A DNA stretch of 64,000 nt from Selenomonas ruminantium AC2024 (GCF_000687995.1 NZ_JIAC01000001.1:1922001-1986000), one strand, 5' to 3'. Numbered from the stretch's first letter, positions 50,534-60,518 are shown. Made by a program: numbers and translations. The notes: a model not told the origin generated them from the sequence alone.

Positions 50534-51457
50534 TCAGTAACGCCAATAAGTTCTGGCTTTTTCCTTATCTTTTTTTATCTGCTTCACGAGCTGTTCCACG
50601 CCGCTGAATTTCACTTCGTCGCGGAGCTTCTCCAAAAATTCCACACCAATGAGCTTGTCGTAGAGATTTCCGTTGAAGCTGTCAATGTTGACTTCGATGC
50701 GGCGGTTACAGCCTGCGAAGGTGGGATTGTTGCCGATATTGGCAACGCCGTTGTAATATTTGTCTTGGAACTTGACGCCCACCGCATAGACACCGTTGGG
50801 CAGCATGACCCGCTGCTCGCTGATGGCCAGATTGGCGGTTGGAAAGCCAATGACCCGGCCGCGCTCGTCGCCATGAATCACACGTTCTATGAGCGTGAAG
50901 GGATAGCCCAGAAAATCGCTGGCGGTATGCAAATCGCCCTCTGCCAGCAGACTGCGCACGCGGGTGGAACTTACCGGCCGGCCATCCCGCAGGATGGCCG
51001 GGCATATCTCTGCCGTAAAGCCGTAAGTGTTCCCTTCCCGCAAAAGCATGCGCTGGGTGCCCTTCCCCTTGTAGCCAAAGGTGTAATTGGGCCCCGTCAC
51101 CACATAATAAGGCGCCAGATTCATGCGCAGAATTTCCAAAAATTCCTCGGGACGGCGGCTGGCAAATTCCTTGGTAAAGGGCATGGCAATCAGAATGTCC
51201 ACGCCGAGTTCCTCCAGCCGCTTTTCCCGCAGGATGTTGTTGCCAATCTGCGGCGGCATGGCCTGCGGAGCCAACACCGACAGCGGATGATTGCTGAAGG
51301 TAAAGACCACGGACTTGCCGTCAATCTTTTTGGCCAGCTCCACTGCCCGGCTGATGATGCTCTGATGGCCGATATGGACGCCATCAAACATGCCCAGCGC
51401 CACCGTCAGGCGGGGATATTTTTTGGTTAAATCTGTTAGTTTGTTGTATACTTCCAC
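50534..51457 (-). CDS. ribF: Bifunctional riboflavin kinase / FAD synthetase
   Basis: 307 residues. The N-terminal FMN adenylyltransferase part shows ALGMFDGVHIGHQSII and VTGPNYTFGYKGKG; the C-terminal kinase has GRVIGFPTANLAI, LPNGVYAVGV and EVNIDSFNGNLYDKLIGVEF. It makes FMN and FAD, the FMN that also controls the riboswitch at 30.2 kb. It lies 10 bases after truB and ends the cluster. Confidence 0.95.
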   Translation of the reverse strand: MEVYNKLTDLTKKYPRLTVALGMFDGVHIGHQSIISRAVELAKKIDGKSVVFTFSNHPLSVLAPQAMPPQIGNNILREKRLEELGVDILIAMPFTKEFASRRPEEFLEILRMNLAPYYVVTGPNYTFGYKGKGTQRMLLREGNTYGFTAEICPAILRDGRPVSSTRVRSLLAEGDLHTASDFLGYPFTLIERVIHGDERGRVIGFPTANLAISEQRVMLPNGVYAVGVKFQDKYYNGVANIGNNPTFAGCNRRIEVNIDSFNGNLYDKLIGVEFLEKLRDEVKFSGVEQLVKQIKKDKEKARTYWRY

Positions 51458-51467
51458 GATTTTCTCG

Positions 51468-52355
51468 TCACCGCCCTAAAACCTTCACCGGCAAAAGTTC
51501 TTCTCTTTCTTTATCGTAACGGCCTACGCCGATGAAATGACCGTCCGCATAAACCAGCAGGCTTTCCGTCTGGGCCGTAAAATTCTTCACGGTACTCGAA
51601 AGGCCGTTGCAGAAAGCCTTTTCCCGCTTGGGGTTCAAATCAAAACGCTGCATGGAGCTCAGGTATTTATCTGCAGGCAGCAGAGCCTGTTCTCCAGCTT
51701 CGGCAAGTTCTTCCAAAGTCAGCGCAGCTTCGGCCGTAAAGTCACCGACCCTGCGCCGCAGCAAAAATGCCATGGTGGCGGAAACGCCCAAGGCTTCGCC
51801 GATATCCTGACAGAGACTGCGGATATACGTTCCCTTGCTGCAATCGCAATCAATCAGCAGCATATCGTGGCTGTGCGCCAAGAGTTCCAACCGGTAGATG
51901 GTGACTTCCCGGGACGGAACTTCCACATCTTTGCCTGCCCGCAATAAATCGCAGGCCTTTTGGCCGTTGATTTTAATAGCAGAATGGGCTGGCGGCGTCT
52001 GCCGGATTTTGCCGGTGAACTTTTGCAGCACCTTTTCAAGGGTTGACATGTCAAAATCTGACCAGTCAGATTGACATGTCAAAATCTTGCCGGTGTCGTC
52101 ACCGCTGTCGGTGGCAATACCCAGCTTGATTTCCGCCCGGTAGGTCTTATCCGTAATTTCGAGGTACTCGATAAGGCGGGTGGCCGTACCCACGGCCACA
52201 GGCAGCACGCCTGCCGCAGCCGGGTCTAAGGTACCGGCATGGCCTACCTTTTTGGTATGGAGCACCCTGCGGACATAGCCCACCACATCATGGGAGCTCA
52301 TGCCGGGAGGCTTTAGGATGTTGAGAAAGCCGCTTACGGGCTTTACCTCCGTCAC
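51468..52355 (-). CDS. truB: tRNA pseudouridine(55) synthase
   Basis: 295 residues. KPPGMSSHDVVGYVRRVL, the catalytic Asp in GHAGTLDPAAAGVLPVAVG, and KTYRAEIKLGIATDSGD are typical of TruB. It modifies U55 of tRNAs. The segment after residue 90 carries three TGACNNGTCA palindromes (52044, 52059, 52072) encoding TCQSDWSDFDMST, an apparent insertion in a loop where other TruB proteins have less sequence. It overlaps nrnA by four bases. Confidence 0.94.
   Translation of the reverse strand: MTEVKPVSGFLNILKPPGMSSHDVVGYVRRVLHTKKVGHAGTLDPAAAGVLPVAVGTATRLIEYLEITDKTYRAEIKLGIATDSGDDTGKILTCQSDWSDFDMSTLEKVLQKFTGKIRQTPPAHSAIKINGQKACDLLRAGKDVEVPSREVTIYRLELLAHSHDMLLIDCDCSKGTYIRSLCQDIGEALGVSATMAFLLRRRVGDFTAEAALTLEELAEAGEQALLPADKYLSSMQRFDLNPKREKAFCNGLSSTVKNFTAQTESLLVYADGHFIGVGRYDKEREELLPVKVLGR
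52043..52082. repeat. Three TGACNNGTCA palindromes inside truB
   Basis: Centres at 52048.5, 52063.5 and 52076.5 (spacing 15 and 13). Two copies are read as Asp-x-Ser and one, in another frame, as Leu-Thr-Cys-Gln. The two outer copies are identical (TTGACATGTCAA). Confidence 0.85.
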
Positions 52356-53302
52356 GATTCAGCCTCCACGACCTGTAAAATGGCCTTGATAAGGTCATTT
52401 CTGGCTTCCGCACAGTTCTTTTCAATCGAACAGCCTGCTGCCCGTACATGACCGCCGCCGCCAAACTGCAGGGCGATTTTCGTCACATCAATGCCCTTGG
52501 AGCGCAGGCTCACCCGGCAAAGCCCCGGTTCTTTTTCTTTCAGGGTAAAGGCGATATCCACGCCTTCAATGACCCGCACCATGCCAATAAGGCCTTCGGG
52601 GGCTTCATGTTCCTGCAGGGCGGCATTGTCTAGGCAGATACCAGCCACCTTGCCATCCGCCAGAAGTTCAATCTTCTGCAAGGCAAAGGCCAGGCTCTGT
52701 ACTTCCGAAAGGGGACGCTGTTCGAGCGCTTCGGAAATAACATGAGGCTGCGCACCACAGGAAAGAAGGGCTGCTGCTACCTGCATGGTCCGCGGCTTGG
52801 TATTGGAGAAGCGGAACCAGCCGGTATCGAGGGCAAGACCCGTATAGAGGCACATGGCCATATCCTGCGTGCAGGGTACGCCCAGTTCTTCAATTAATTG
52901 GTAAATGATTTCAGCAGTGGCGGCCGCCGTTCCATCGAGATAGAGCTTATCAGCCTGACCGTCATTGGTGATATGATGGTCGATATTAAGTGTCGGAGCC
53001 TTGACGGCCTCCGCTACTTTGCCGATGCGGTCGAGGCTTACATCCACCGCCACCAACAGGTCAGCGGGGATGTTCTGCCCTTCCGCAGGTTTCCCTATAA
53101 GCTCATATCCCGGCAGCACAGAAAATGCTGCCGGGATATCATCATCGATGAAAACCTGCACCTCTTTGCCCAAATCCTTAAGTGCATGCATGAGGCCAAG
53201 GGAACTGCCGATGGCATCGCCATCGGGGTTCACATGGGCCGTAATCACAATGCGCTGTACAGCTTTTAAGGCAGCTGCCGTTTCCGTCAATGAAATATGC
53301 AT
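52352..53302 (-). CDS. nrnA: Bifunctional oligoribonuclease / PAP phosphatase NrnA
   Basis: 316 residues. DHH motifs: ITAHVNPDGDAIGSSLGL, LLVAVDVS, LNIDHHITND; the DHHA1 tail has SLRSKGIDVTKIALQFGGGGHVRAAGC. It degrades nano-RNAs and hydrolyses pAp to AMP, with manganese. It lies 7 bases after rbfA and overlaps truB (ATGA type), as in other Firmicutes. Confidence 0.94.
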   Translation of the reverse strand: MHISLTETAAALKAVQRIVITAHVNPDGDAIGSSLGLMHALKDLGKEVQVFIDDDIPAAFSVLPGYELIGKPAEGQNIPADLLVAVDVSLDRIGKVAEAVKAPTLNIDHHITNDGQADKLYLDGTAAATAEIIYQLIEELGVPCTQDMAMCLYTGLALDTGWFRFSNTKPRTMQVAAALLSCGAQPHVISEALEQRPLSEVQSLAFALQKIELLADGKVAGICLDNAALQEHEAPEGLIGMVRVIEGVDIAFTLKEKEPGLCRVSLRSKGIDVTKIALQFGGGGHVRAAGCSIEKNCAEARNDLIKAILQVVEAES

Positions 53303-53308
53303 CTGTTT

Positions 53309-53689
53309 TTACTCCTCAGGAGCAGATTCGGCGTTTTTCTCGCCTTCCTCTGCCTTGATTTTTAAGAGCAGTTCCTGGATATGCGCACTGTAATCCAGCG
53401 ACTTATCCAGCGCAAAACTGATTTCCGGGGTTACGCGCAGGCGAATCCGCTTGCCGATTTCCCGGCGGATAAAGCCGAGGCTGCTGTTAAGCCCCATCCA
53501 GCAGGATTTGACCTGGGATTCATTTCCCATCAGGCTCACATAGACCTTGGCCTCCCGCAAATCTCCCGTACATTCCACGGAAGTTACGGTGACAAAGCCA
53601 ATGCGGGGGTCTTTCAACTCCCGCAGGATAATCTGGCTGATTTCCTGCTTCATCAATTCCTGTACTTTTTCCACACGCAGCTGTCCCAC
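53309..53689 (-). CDS. rbfA: 30S ribosome-binding factor A
   Basis: 126 residues. RVEKVQELMKQEISQIILRELKDPRIGFVTVTSVE is the family start, followed by AKVYVSLMG and a KH-type GFIRREIGKRIRLRVTPEISF. It is needed for late 30S maturation and 16S 5'-end processing. The tail (KIKAEEGEKNAESAPEE) is short and acidic. It follows infB by 34 bases. Confidence 0.95.
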   Translation of the reverse strand: MGQLRVEKVQELMKQEISQIILRELKDPRIGFVTVTSVECTGDLREAKVYVSLMGNESQVKSCWMGLNSSLGFIRREIGKRIRLRVTPEISFALDKSLDYSAHIQELLLKIKAEEGEKNAESAPEE

Positions 53690-53723
53690 AGTTACGCACC
53701 TCCTTCTATTTTAATTTTCGTCA

Positions 53724-56159
53724 TTATTCCTCGTTTTCTTTGGCAGCACGAGCGGCGGCTTCTGCCTGACGCTTCTTGGCGGCCTCTTTGTTGGCTTCGT
53801 TGATATCCGTAGCGATTTCTTCCATGGTGTAGGCTTCGATGATGTCGCCTTCCTTGAAGTCGCGGTAGTCGATGATGGAAATACCGCATTCGTAACCGGC
53901 AGCTACTTCCTTCACCTCATCCTTGAAGCGGCGCAGGGAGTCAATCTCACCGTCGAACACTTCGATATTATCGCGGATAATGCGAATCTTGGAGTTGTTG
54001 AAGATTTTGCCTTCGAGTACGTAAGAACCGGCAACGAGTGCCTTGGAGAACTTCATAACCTGACGGATTTCTACGCGGCCCTGTACAACTTCCTTGTACT
54101 TGGGCTTGAGCATACCGCTCATAGCGTCCTTGACGTCATTGAGGGCGTCGTAGATGACGCGGTAGGTGCGGATATCCACATCTTCCGTATCAGCAACACG
54201 GCGGGCATTGGCATCCGGGCGCACATTGAAGGCGATGATGATGGCATTCGATGCCGAAGCCAGCATAACATCGGATTCGTTTACGGCACCTACGCCGGAG
54301 TGAACCACGCTGACGCGTACTTCGTCGTTCTTGTTGAGCTTGAGGAGCGAGCCGCAGAGTGCTTCGACAGAACCCTGTACGTCGGCCTTGACCACGATAT
54401 TGAGGTCTTTGATTTCGCCTTCCTGAATCTGATGGAACAGGTCATCCAGCGATACCTTCTTGCTCTTGATGAGGTTGGTGCGCTGGCGTTCTACGCGGGC
54501 TTCCGCAATGGAGCGGGCCTGTTTTTCTTCGAGCACGGCCAGAATGTCACCGGCAGCCGGTACATCGTTAAGACCGAGAATCTCAACCGGTACAGACGGG
54601 CCAGCCTTCTTGACGTTGTTGCCGCGGTCATCCACCATGGCGCGAACCTTACCATAGGTCGTACCGCAGACAACGGAATCACCGATGCGCAGGGTACCAT
54701 TCTGTACGAGTACCGTTGCCACCGTACCACGGCCCTTATCGAGCTTGGCTTCGATGATAACGCCGCGGGCATCGCGGTTCGGGTTAGCCTTGAGTTCTTC
54801 CACTTCGGCAACGAGCAGAACGTTTTCCAGAAGGTCATCAATACCAATCTGCTGTTTTGCCGATACGGGAACCATGATGGTATCGCCGCCGTATTCTTCC
54901 GGAACGAGGCCATGTTCCATGAGTTCCTGCTTCACGCGGTCCGGATTTGCGCCCGGCTTATCAATCTTGTTGACAGCCACGATGATGGGCACGTTTGCGG
55001 ACTTGGCGTGGTTGATGGCTTCGATGGTCTGAGGCATAACGCCGTCATCGGCAGCAACCACGAGAATCGCGATATCCGTAATCTGGGCACCGCGGGCACG
55101 CATAGCCGTGAAGGCCTCATGACCCGGCGTATCGAGGAAGACAATCTTCTTGCCCTTGCAGTTTACCTGATAAGCACCGATGTGCTGGGTAATACCGCCG
55201 GCTTCGTGAGCGGATACATGGGTGTTGCGGATGCTGTCCAAAAGGGAAGTCTTACCATGGTCAACGTGCCCCATAACGGTAACAACAGGCGGACGGAGCT
55301 TAAGGCTCTTCGGATCATCCTCGATTTCGGGGATTTCCGTCGGGTCTGCATCAGGCGGCAGTTCTTCACAGGTCACGCCGAATTCGGAAGCTACGAGAGC
55401 TGCCGTCTCGAAGTCGATTTCCTGGTTGATGGTTGCCATTACGCCCATCATAAAGAGCTTCTTCACGACTTCTGCTGCCGTGTAGCTCATCTTGGAAGCG
55501 AGGTCCTTAACCGCAATCATTTCCGGCAGTTTGATGTGCTTCGGACGAGCGATTTCCATCTTCGGTGCCGGCTGCTGGTTGCCGCGCTTGTTGTTACGGC
55601 CCTTGCCGCCACGGCGGTCATTACGGCCACCGTTACGGTCGTTGCGTTCATTCCGGTCATTGCGGCCGTTCTTGCCACCACGACGGTCATTGCGCTCGTT
55701 CTTGTTGCGGTCATTGCGGCTGCCGCGTTCGCTGCGGTTGTCGTTGCGCTCGTTCCGGTCATTGTTGCTGCTGTTGTTATTGCGTTCATTGTGACCGTTG
55801 TTGCGGCTGCCACCTTCATGGCTGCGGTTCTGACCATTGCCGTTGTTATTGTTGTTATGGTTTACAACCTTGCGCTGGCCGTTATCATGCTTCTCATGAT
55901 TGTGGCTGGCGCTCTTTTCTGCCGGCTTAGCCTTGGGAGCTTCTTTGACTTCCTTGGGCTTGCTTTCCTTAGCCGGTGCAGCCTTGGCAGCAGGAGCTGC
56001 GCTCTTGTTATAGTGCTTCTTCAGGGCTTCACGCTCGGCATCCCCGACACTGCTGAAATTATTTTTAACGGCAAAATTTGCCTTCTGTAAGACTTCCAAA
56101 ACCTCTTTGGTTTCCTTGCCGAATTCTTTAGCCAATTCATAAACTCTAATGTTGGACAT
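53724..56159 (-). CDS. infB: Translation initiation factor IF-2
   Basis: 811 residues. N-terminal IF2_N ([22 protein letters not shown]), then a low-complexity linker (about 50-195), then a second IF2_N-like part, the G domain with [35 protein letters not shown] and NKIDKPGAN, and the C-terminal domains that bind fMet-tRNA. The linker contains about 100 residues almost entirely of Asn, Arg, Asp, Gly and Glu ([11 protein letters not shown] type repeats). It delivers initiator tRNA to the 30S subunit. It lies 20 bases after the L7Ae-like gene. Confidence 0.96.
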   Translation of the reverse strand: MSNIRVYELAKEFGKETKEVLEVLQKANFAVKNNFSSVGDAEREALKKHYNKSAAPAAKAAPAKESKPKEVKEAPKAKPAEKSASHNHEKHDNGQRKVVNHNNNNNGNGQNRSHEGGSRNNGHNERNNNSSNNDRNERNDNRSERGSRNDRNKNERNDRRGGKNGRNDRNERNDRNGGRNDRRGGKGRNNKRGNQQPAPKMEIARPKHIKLPEMIAVKDLASKMSYTAAEVVKKLFMMGVMATINQEIDFETAALVASEFGVTCEELPPDADPTEIPEIEDDPKSLKLRPPVVTVMGHVDHGKTSLLDSIRNTHVSAHEAGGITQHIGAYQVNCKGKKIVFLDTPGHEAFTAMRARGAQITDIAILVVAADDGVMPQTIEAINHAKSANVPIIVAVNKIDKPGANPDRVKQELMEHGLVPEEYGGDTIMVPVSAKQQIGIDDLLENVLLVAEVEELKANPNRDARGVIIEAKLDKGRGTVATVLVQNGTLRIGDSVVCGTTYGKVRAMVDDRGNNVKKAGPSVPVEILGLNDVPAAGDILAVLEEKQARSIAEARVERQRTNLIKSKKVSLDDLFHQIQEGEIKDLNIVVKADVQGSVEALCGSLLKLNKNDEVRVSVVHSGVGAVNESDVMLASASNAIIIAFNVRPDANARRVADTEDVDIRTYRVIYDALNDVKDAMSGMLKPKYKEVVQGRVEIRQVMKFSKALVAGSYVLEGKIFNNSKIRIIRDNIEVFDGEIDSLRRFKDEVKEVAAGYECGISIIDYRDFKEGDIIEAYTMEEIATDINEANKEAAKKRQAEAAARAAKENEE

Positions 56160-56179
56160 TAATCCACCCCCGAATTATT

Positions 56180-56500
56180 TCATAGCGTTTCCTCCATAAG
56201 CTGGCGAAGTTTTTTCGCAAAGCCGTCATCCGTCAATGCGGCAACGGCACGAAATTCTTTGCCTAAGCATGCGCCTAAAGTCTCACGGTCGAGACAGTAA
56301 ACATAAGGAATCGCGAATTTATCTGTTAATGCAATGAAATTTTTCTTGCTTTCTTCTGCGGCATCACCGGCCAGCAGGACGAGAACCGCCTGCTTTTTCT
56401 TCACGGCCTGTTCCACGGCAAAGGCCCCGGAAACAATGCGGCCGGCCTTCTGAGCCATGCTCAGAAGATTAACGATGCGCTGCGTTCTTGTAATTGCCAT
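56180..56500 (-). CDS. ylxQ: L7Ae-family RNA-binding protein (YlxQ-like)
   Basis: 106 residues, an L7Ae/L30e/Gadd45 fold: NLLSMAQKAGRIVSGAFAVEQAVKKKQAVLVLLAGDAAEES is characteristic. Such proteins bind kink-turn RNA. It occupies the usual place between ylxR and infB, 2 bases after ylxR. Confidence 0.9.
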   Translation of the reverse strand: MAITRTQRIVNLLSMAQKAGRIVSGAFAVEQAVKKKQAVLVLLAGDAAEESKKNFIALTDKFAIPYVYCLDRETLGACLGKEFRAVAALTDDGFAKKLRQLMEETL

Positions 56501-56502
56501 AT

Positions 56503-56793
56503 TCAGCCCTCAGCTTCCGGCAGCTCTTTTAATTGCTGCTCCAAAAGCTCATATACTGACTTGTCAATCGGACTCTTGAAGGAACGCTCCAGCCCCTTGC
56601 TCTTGCGGGCCGCATTAAAGCATTCCATTTTGGGACATATATAGGCGCCCCGGCCGGGCTTTTTCCCCGTGGTATCCACGGAAAATTCCCCTTCGGGACT
56701 GCGCACAATGCGGATAAGCTCCCGTTTCGATTTGCTCTCCTGGCAGCCTAAGCACATGCGCTGGGGTATCTTCTTGGTTTTCACCTTATTCAC
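56503..56793 (-). CDS. ylxR: YlxR/DUF448 family nucleic-acid-binding protein
   Basis: 96 residues. The signature [22 protein letters not shown], then [20 protein letters not shown], is the YlxR family (RNase P protein-like fold; reported as RnpM, a modulator of RNase P, in recent work on B. subtilis). A TGACTTGTCA palindrome (56557-56566) lies in codons for Ile-Asp-Lys-Ser. It overlaps nusA by 8 bases. Confidence 0.93.
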   Translation of the reverse strand: MNKVKTKKIPQRMCLGCQESKSKRELIRIVRSPEGEFSVDTTGKKPGRGAYICPKMECFNAARKSKGLERSFKSPIDKSVYELLEQQLKELPEAEG

Positions 56794-57922
56794 CCTCTGC
56801 GGTGAAAGCTTCGTCGCTCTCCACTTCCACTTCGTTCATGTTTTCGTCCAGTTCTTCATCAGCAGCCTGGCTTTCGCTCTTGATGTCGATTTTCCAACCC
56901 GTGAGCTTAGCAGCGAGGCGGGCGTTCTGGCCTTCTTTGCCGATGGCCAGGGACAACTGATAGTCCGGAACGACTACGCGGGAAACCTTTTCGGCTTCGT
57001 TAACGGCAACGGATACAACCTTGGACGGGCTCAGCGCGTTAGCGATGAACTTCGCCGGGTCTTCGCTCCATTTTACGATATCGATTTTCTCGCTGCCGAG
57101 TTCGTCAACGATGGCCTGCACGCGCATACCGCGGTAGCCAACGCAGGAACCAACGGGATCCACGGATTCGTCCTTGGACCAGACGGCAATCTTGGAACGG
57201 TTGCCCGGTTCGCGGGCTACGGACTTGATTTCCACAATGCCTTCCTGAATTTCGGGAACTTCCAGTTCAAAGAGGCGCTTGAGGAGCCCCGGATGGGTAC
57301 GGGATACCACAACCTGCGGGCCCTTGTTGGTCTTCTTGACTTCTACGATGAAGGCCTTGATGCGGTCGCCATGGCTGTAGGTTTCGGTGGGAATCTGTTC
57401 TGCCGGAGTCAGCACGGCTTCCGTCTTGCCCAGGTCGATGAACACATTGCGATTTTCTACGCGCTGTACGAGGCCGGTCAGAATATCGCTTTCGCGGCTC
57501 TGGAATTCCTCGTAAATCATGCCCCGTTCTGCTTCGCGGATGCGCTGTACAACCACCTGCTTAGCCGTCTGGGCAGCCACGCGGCCAAAGTTAGCCGGCG
57601 TCACTTCGATTTCGATAACATCGCCCACTTCGTATTCCGGACGAATGGTGCGGGCCTGTGCCAGCGAGATTTCCGTAATTTCGTCAGCGGCATCCTCCAC
57701 CACGGTCTTAACGGCATACACATGGTACGTGCCCGTATCCCGGGACAGGGTAACGCGAACATTCTGAGCGGAGCCGAAGTTGCGCTTGTAAGCCGTAATC
57801 AGAGCAGCTTCAATGGCTTCAAATAAGAATTCCTCATCAATGCCACGCTCCCGGCTCAATTCCCGCAGAGTCTCCAGGAACTCCTGCCCGTTATCCTTCG
57901 CTTTCGTAGTTCTTCTTGCCAA
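56786..57922 (-). CDS. nusA: Transcription termination/antitermination factor NusA
   Basis: 378 residues, the Firmicutes length without the C-terminal acidic repeats of E. coli. N-terminal RNAP-binding domain ([33 protein letters not shown]), S1 domain ([21 protein letters not shown]), KH1 and KH2 ([24 protein letters not shown]-like [36 protein letters not shown]). It controls pausing and termination. The acidic tail is short. It follows rimP by 42 bases. Confidence 0.96.
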   Translation of the reverse strand: MARRTTKAKDNGQEFLETLRELSRERGIDEEFLFEAIEAALITAYKRNFGSAQNVRVTLSRDTGTYHVYAVKTVVEDAADEITEISLAQARTIRPEYEVGDVIEIEVTPANFGRVAAQTAKQVVVQRIREAERGMIYEEFQSRESDILTGLVQRVENRNVFIDLGKTEAVLTPAEQIPTETYSHGDRIKAFIVEVKKTNKGPQVVVSRTHPGLLKRLFELEVPEIQEGIVEIKSVAREPGNRSKIAVWSKDESVDPVGSCVGYRGMRVQAIVDELGSEKIDIVKWSEDPAKFIANALSPSKVVSVAVNEAEKVSRVVVPDYQLSLAIGKEGQNARLAAKLTGWKIDIKSESQAADEELDENMNEVEVESDEAFTAEGE

Positions 57923-57964
57923 AATTCTAATCCTCCCAAATATATCAGGCCAAGTGACTCAGCC

Positions 57965-58420
57965 TTAAAAATCAATATGCAGGCGAATCTGTGCCGCCTT
58001 ACTCAGTTCAATGGTGATTTCATCATCGAGGGTGAACTTTTCACCGTCAAAGCCGGTGAGTACCCCCGTGAGGTTTTTCTTGCCGTCCATAGGTGCATAG
58101 AGTGTCACATCCACGGCCTTGCCCTGCTCCCGTTCCAAATCCCGGGGCTTTCTGAGCACGCGGTCAATACCAGGCGACGATACCTCCAAAATATAGGCAT
58201 CGGGAATGATATCCTTTTCATCGAGCATTACCTCCAGCTTTTCGCTGAGTTCCTGGCAATCCTCAATGTCAATGCCGCCTTCTTTATCGATGTAGACACG
58301 CAGATAGTAGTCCGTGTACTCCTTGACATACTCCACATCCACCAGTTCAATGACGTCCTGGCCGGTTAGAAGTTCCTGCACCATGAGCTCTACGGATTCT
58401 TCAATATTCTTTGCTGCCAT
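57965..58420 (-). CDS. rimP: Ribosome maturation factor RimP
   Basis: 151 residues. LRVYIDKEGGIDIEDCQELSEKLEVMLDE and the conserved YILEVSSPGIDRVLRKPRDLER motif identify it. It assists 30S assembly. GGGAGGTGG precedes the ATG at 58420. It is the first gene of the rimP-nusA-ylxR-ylxQ-infB-rbfA-nrnA-truB-ribF operon, about 8 kb, ended by the terminator at 50501-50530. A promoter lies at 58524-58552 and a leader hairpin at 58467-58492. Confidence 0.95.
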   Translation of the reverse strand: MAAKNIEESVELMVQELLTGQDVIELVDVEYVKEYTDYYLRVYIDKEGGIDIEDCQELSEKLEVMLDEKDIIPDAYILEVSSPGIDRVLRKPRDLEREQGKAVDVTLYAPMDGKKNLTGVLTGFDGEKFTLDDEITIELSKAAQIRLHIDF

Positions 58421-58466
58421 ACATCCACCTCCCTATACATCTGATTTGCTTTCAAAACATAAGAGT

Positions 58467-58492
58467 AAAGAGTGGGCTTTCACCCACTCTTT
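58467..58492 (-). promoter_or_regulatory. Leader hairpin of the rimP-nusA-infB operon
   Basis: AAAGAGTGGG-tgaaag-CCCACTCTTT, 10-bp perfect stem (arms 58492-58483 and 58476-58467), between the promoter and rimP. It is followed by ACTCTTATGTTTT, not a strong T run. It could be an attenuator or a processing site; NusA is known to control its own operon in E. coli. Confidence 0.6.
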
Positions 58493-58523
58493 AGCATAAA
58501 ATACTTTAAGATTTAACTATTAG

Positions 58524-58552
58524 AGTATACCACGCCTGCGCCCAGCTGTAAA
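58524..58552 (-). promoter_or_regulatory. Promoter of the rimP-nusA-infB operon
   Basis: Minus strand: TTTACA (58552-58547), 17-base spacer, TATACT (58529-58524), about 100 bases ahead of rimP. Confidence 0.75.
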
Positions 58553-58569
58553 GGCTTTGCAGAATTTTT

Positions 58570-60516
58570 TTACGTCAGCCAGTCATAATCGCGGTGTTCC
58601 TGTAAGAATACCAGCAGTTCTTCTGGCGGCAAAGGACGGGAAAAATAGTAGCCCTGCTCGTAATCACAGCCCATCTTGGCAAGCTGCTGGGCCATATGCT
58701 TGTCCTCCACCCCTTCGATGATGATGGTCATCTTATCCTCCTGGAACATGCGGACGATGTGCAGGAGCATGTTGCTGGCGCTGCGGAAGTAAGACCAGAC
58801 GAGCTGCATATCAATCTTTACCATGGCAAAGGGCAGATTCATCACGCGCACGAGATTGGAACTGCCCGCTCCAAAATCATCGAGCAGGAAGCCCACGCCG
58901 CAATTTTTCAGACGGCGCATCTGCTCTAAGAGCGAATCCATATCGCCAATGGCAGACTCGGTGACTTCGAGCCGGATTTTATCCATGGAGATGCGGTGCT
59001 GCATCGCAATGCGCTCCAGTTCATCCCCCAGACTGTAGTTCATGCACTGTGCCGGGGAAAGATTGACGGTCAAAAATTCAATGCCGAGCGAATCCAAATC
59101 CGTTTCGCTGACAAACTGGCAGGTCTTGGCAAAAATCTGCCGCCCCAGTTCCATGATTTCCCCTTCCGTTTCTGCCAGCGGAATAAACTCAGCCGGTGGA
59201 ATAAAGCCGAGCTGCTCATCCCGCAGACGGGCCAGTGCCTCGAGTGCGGTAAGCTTTCCCGTATGGACATTGTACAGAGGCTGCAAGTGAATTTCCAGCG
59301 ACTTATCCCGCAGGGCCTTCCGTAACTGCAGGCGAATCTGCTCCTGCCGTTTCAGTTTTGTCAGCAAGGCTTCGTCTGCCACATAAACCATGGCGTTATC
59401 CCGCCGTTCTGCTTCGACAAAAGCCTGCTCCAGCCCCAGCTCCACGCTGCGGACGGAATTCTTGGGCACGCCCTTGGAGATAAACACCAGATTGATGGGC
59501 AGCGGCACCTGAGCACCGCCGTTTTCCGACCAAGCATAATGGAAGCGCTCCTGAATTTTGATGGCCAGATTCTGGATATCGTTGTATTCGGCATCATGAT
59601 TCAGCATGACCATCTGGCCATTGCCCAGATAGAACACATAGAAGCTGCGAAATTCGTGGGTAAGCCAAAGGCCGATTTCCCGCAGGCTCTTATACATGGT
59701 TTCCGAGCCATACACGGTTTTATAGGCGGAATAATTCTTGATGCTGATGCCAAAGCAGGAAAACTGCCGTTTATGCAGTACAAAATCCATCACCATTTCG
59801 GTAAAAGCGGCTCTGTTCAGCACGTCTACCACTCTGTCCCGGAAGGAGTCCGGATTCTGTGTGGTAAGATAAATAATCAGGATAGCCAGCAGGCTGAAAT
59901 AGCTGGTAACCAGTACATGCATAAAAGCATGCCGATAAATAATCCCCACGGCCAGAATCACATTGCAGATGTAAATACCTGTCTTGGCCTTGAACACCAC
60001 ATCTTTCCGGCAGACAAGCATCAGGAGTACCGAAGCTATGATATAAAACCAGGTGCTGAAATAGATGGAATTATACCAGCCGAGGTTATGATAGCCTGTC
60101 ACCGGGTCCATGGTAAAAATCGTCCCGGCCCATGGCGTGGAAAGAATAAGCCCGCAGACAAATAACGCCGGCAAGGCAAGAATCAGGGTAAACTTGCGTC
60201 CCCAACGGGAGGCTGTATCCACCACCGAAGCCGCATAGTCAAATAACCCCCAGCCGCGGATAATAAAGGCTAAAAAATAAGCAATATTCAGCGCATAACT
60301 GAGCGAAATCGGATATTCCTGCCATACTTCGTTCAGTTCACAGGCAATAATATCCGTAACCGTCATGATGATATTCATGACCATGACCAGCATAAAGCTG
60401 CGGCTTTGCCGGGTAGGCAGCTGCTGGCGCATGATATAAACGATCATCAGAATAACTTGGATTGGAATGGTCGCTAATGCAAAATCGTAATTATAGTCAC
60501 TGAGCCAAGTCCACAT
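58570..60516 (-). CDS. Membrane EAL-domain c-di-GMP phosphodiesterase with a degenerate GGDEF
   Basis: 648 residues. About 1-225 holds seven or so hydrophobic segments. About 235-385 has a GGDEF-like fold whose active motif is lost (FYLGNGQMVML). About 390-640 is an EAL domain with LTALEALARL (EAL motif), NLSPAQC, LEVTESAIGD, LLDDFGAGSSNL (DDFG), MVKID and IIIEGVEDKHMA; the catalytic residues appear intact, so it should hydrolyse c-di-GMP in response to a membrane signal. It is unlinked to the GGDEF gene at the right edge but the two imply c-di-GMP signalling, which commonly controls type IV pili. AAGGGG precedes the ATG, inside an inverted repeat. Confidence 0.88.
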   Translation of the reverse strand: MWTWLSDYNYDFALATIPIQVILMIVYIMRQQLPTRQSRSFMLVMVMNIIMTVTDIIACELNEVWQEYPISLSYALNIAYFLAFIIRGWGLFDYAASVVDTASRWGRKFTLILALPALFVCGLILSTPWAGTIFTMDPVTGYHNLGWYNSIYFSTWFYIIASVLLMLVCRKDVVFKAKTGIYICNVILAVGIIYRHAFMHVLVTSYFSLLAILIIYLTTQNPDSFRDRVVDVLNRAAFTEMVMDFVLHKRQFSCFGISIKNYSAYKTVYGSETMYKSLREIGLWLTHEFRSFYVFYLGNGQMVMLNHDAEYNDIQNLAIKIQERFHYAWSENGGAQVPLPINLVFISKGVPKNSVRSVELGLEQAFVEAERRDNAMVYVADEALLTKLKRQEQIRLQLRKALRDKSLEIHLQPLYNVHTGKLTALEALARLRDEQLGFIPPAEFIPLAETEGEIMELGRQIFAKTCQFVSETDLDSLGIEFLTVNLSPAQCMNYSLGDELERIAMQHRISMDKIRLEVTESAIGDMDSLLEQMRRLKNCGVGFLLDDFGAGSSNLVRVMNLPFAMVKIDMQLVWSYFRSASNMLLHIVRMFQEDKMTIIIEGVEDKHMAQQLAKMGCDYEQGYYFSRPLPPEELLVFLQEHRDYDWLT

Positions 60517-60518
60517 AA

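Noticed and set aside
55517-55870. CRISPR-like or tandem repeat array
   Set aside because: The short repeats are in frame with infB and encode its Asn/Arg-rich linker; there are no regular spacers.
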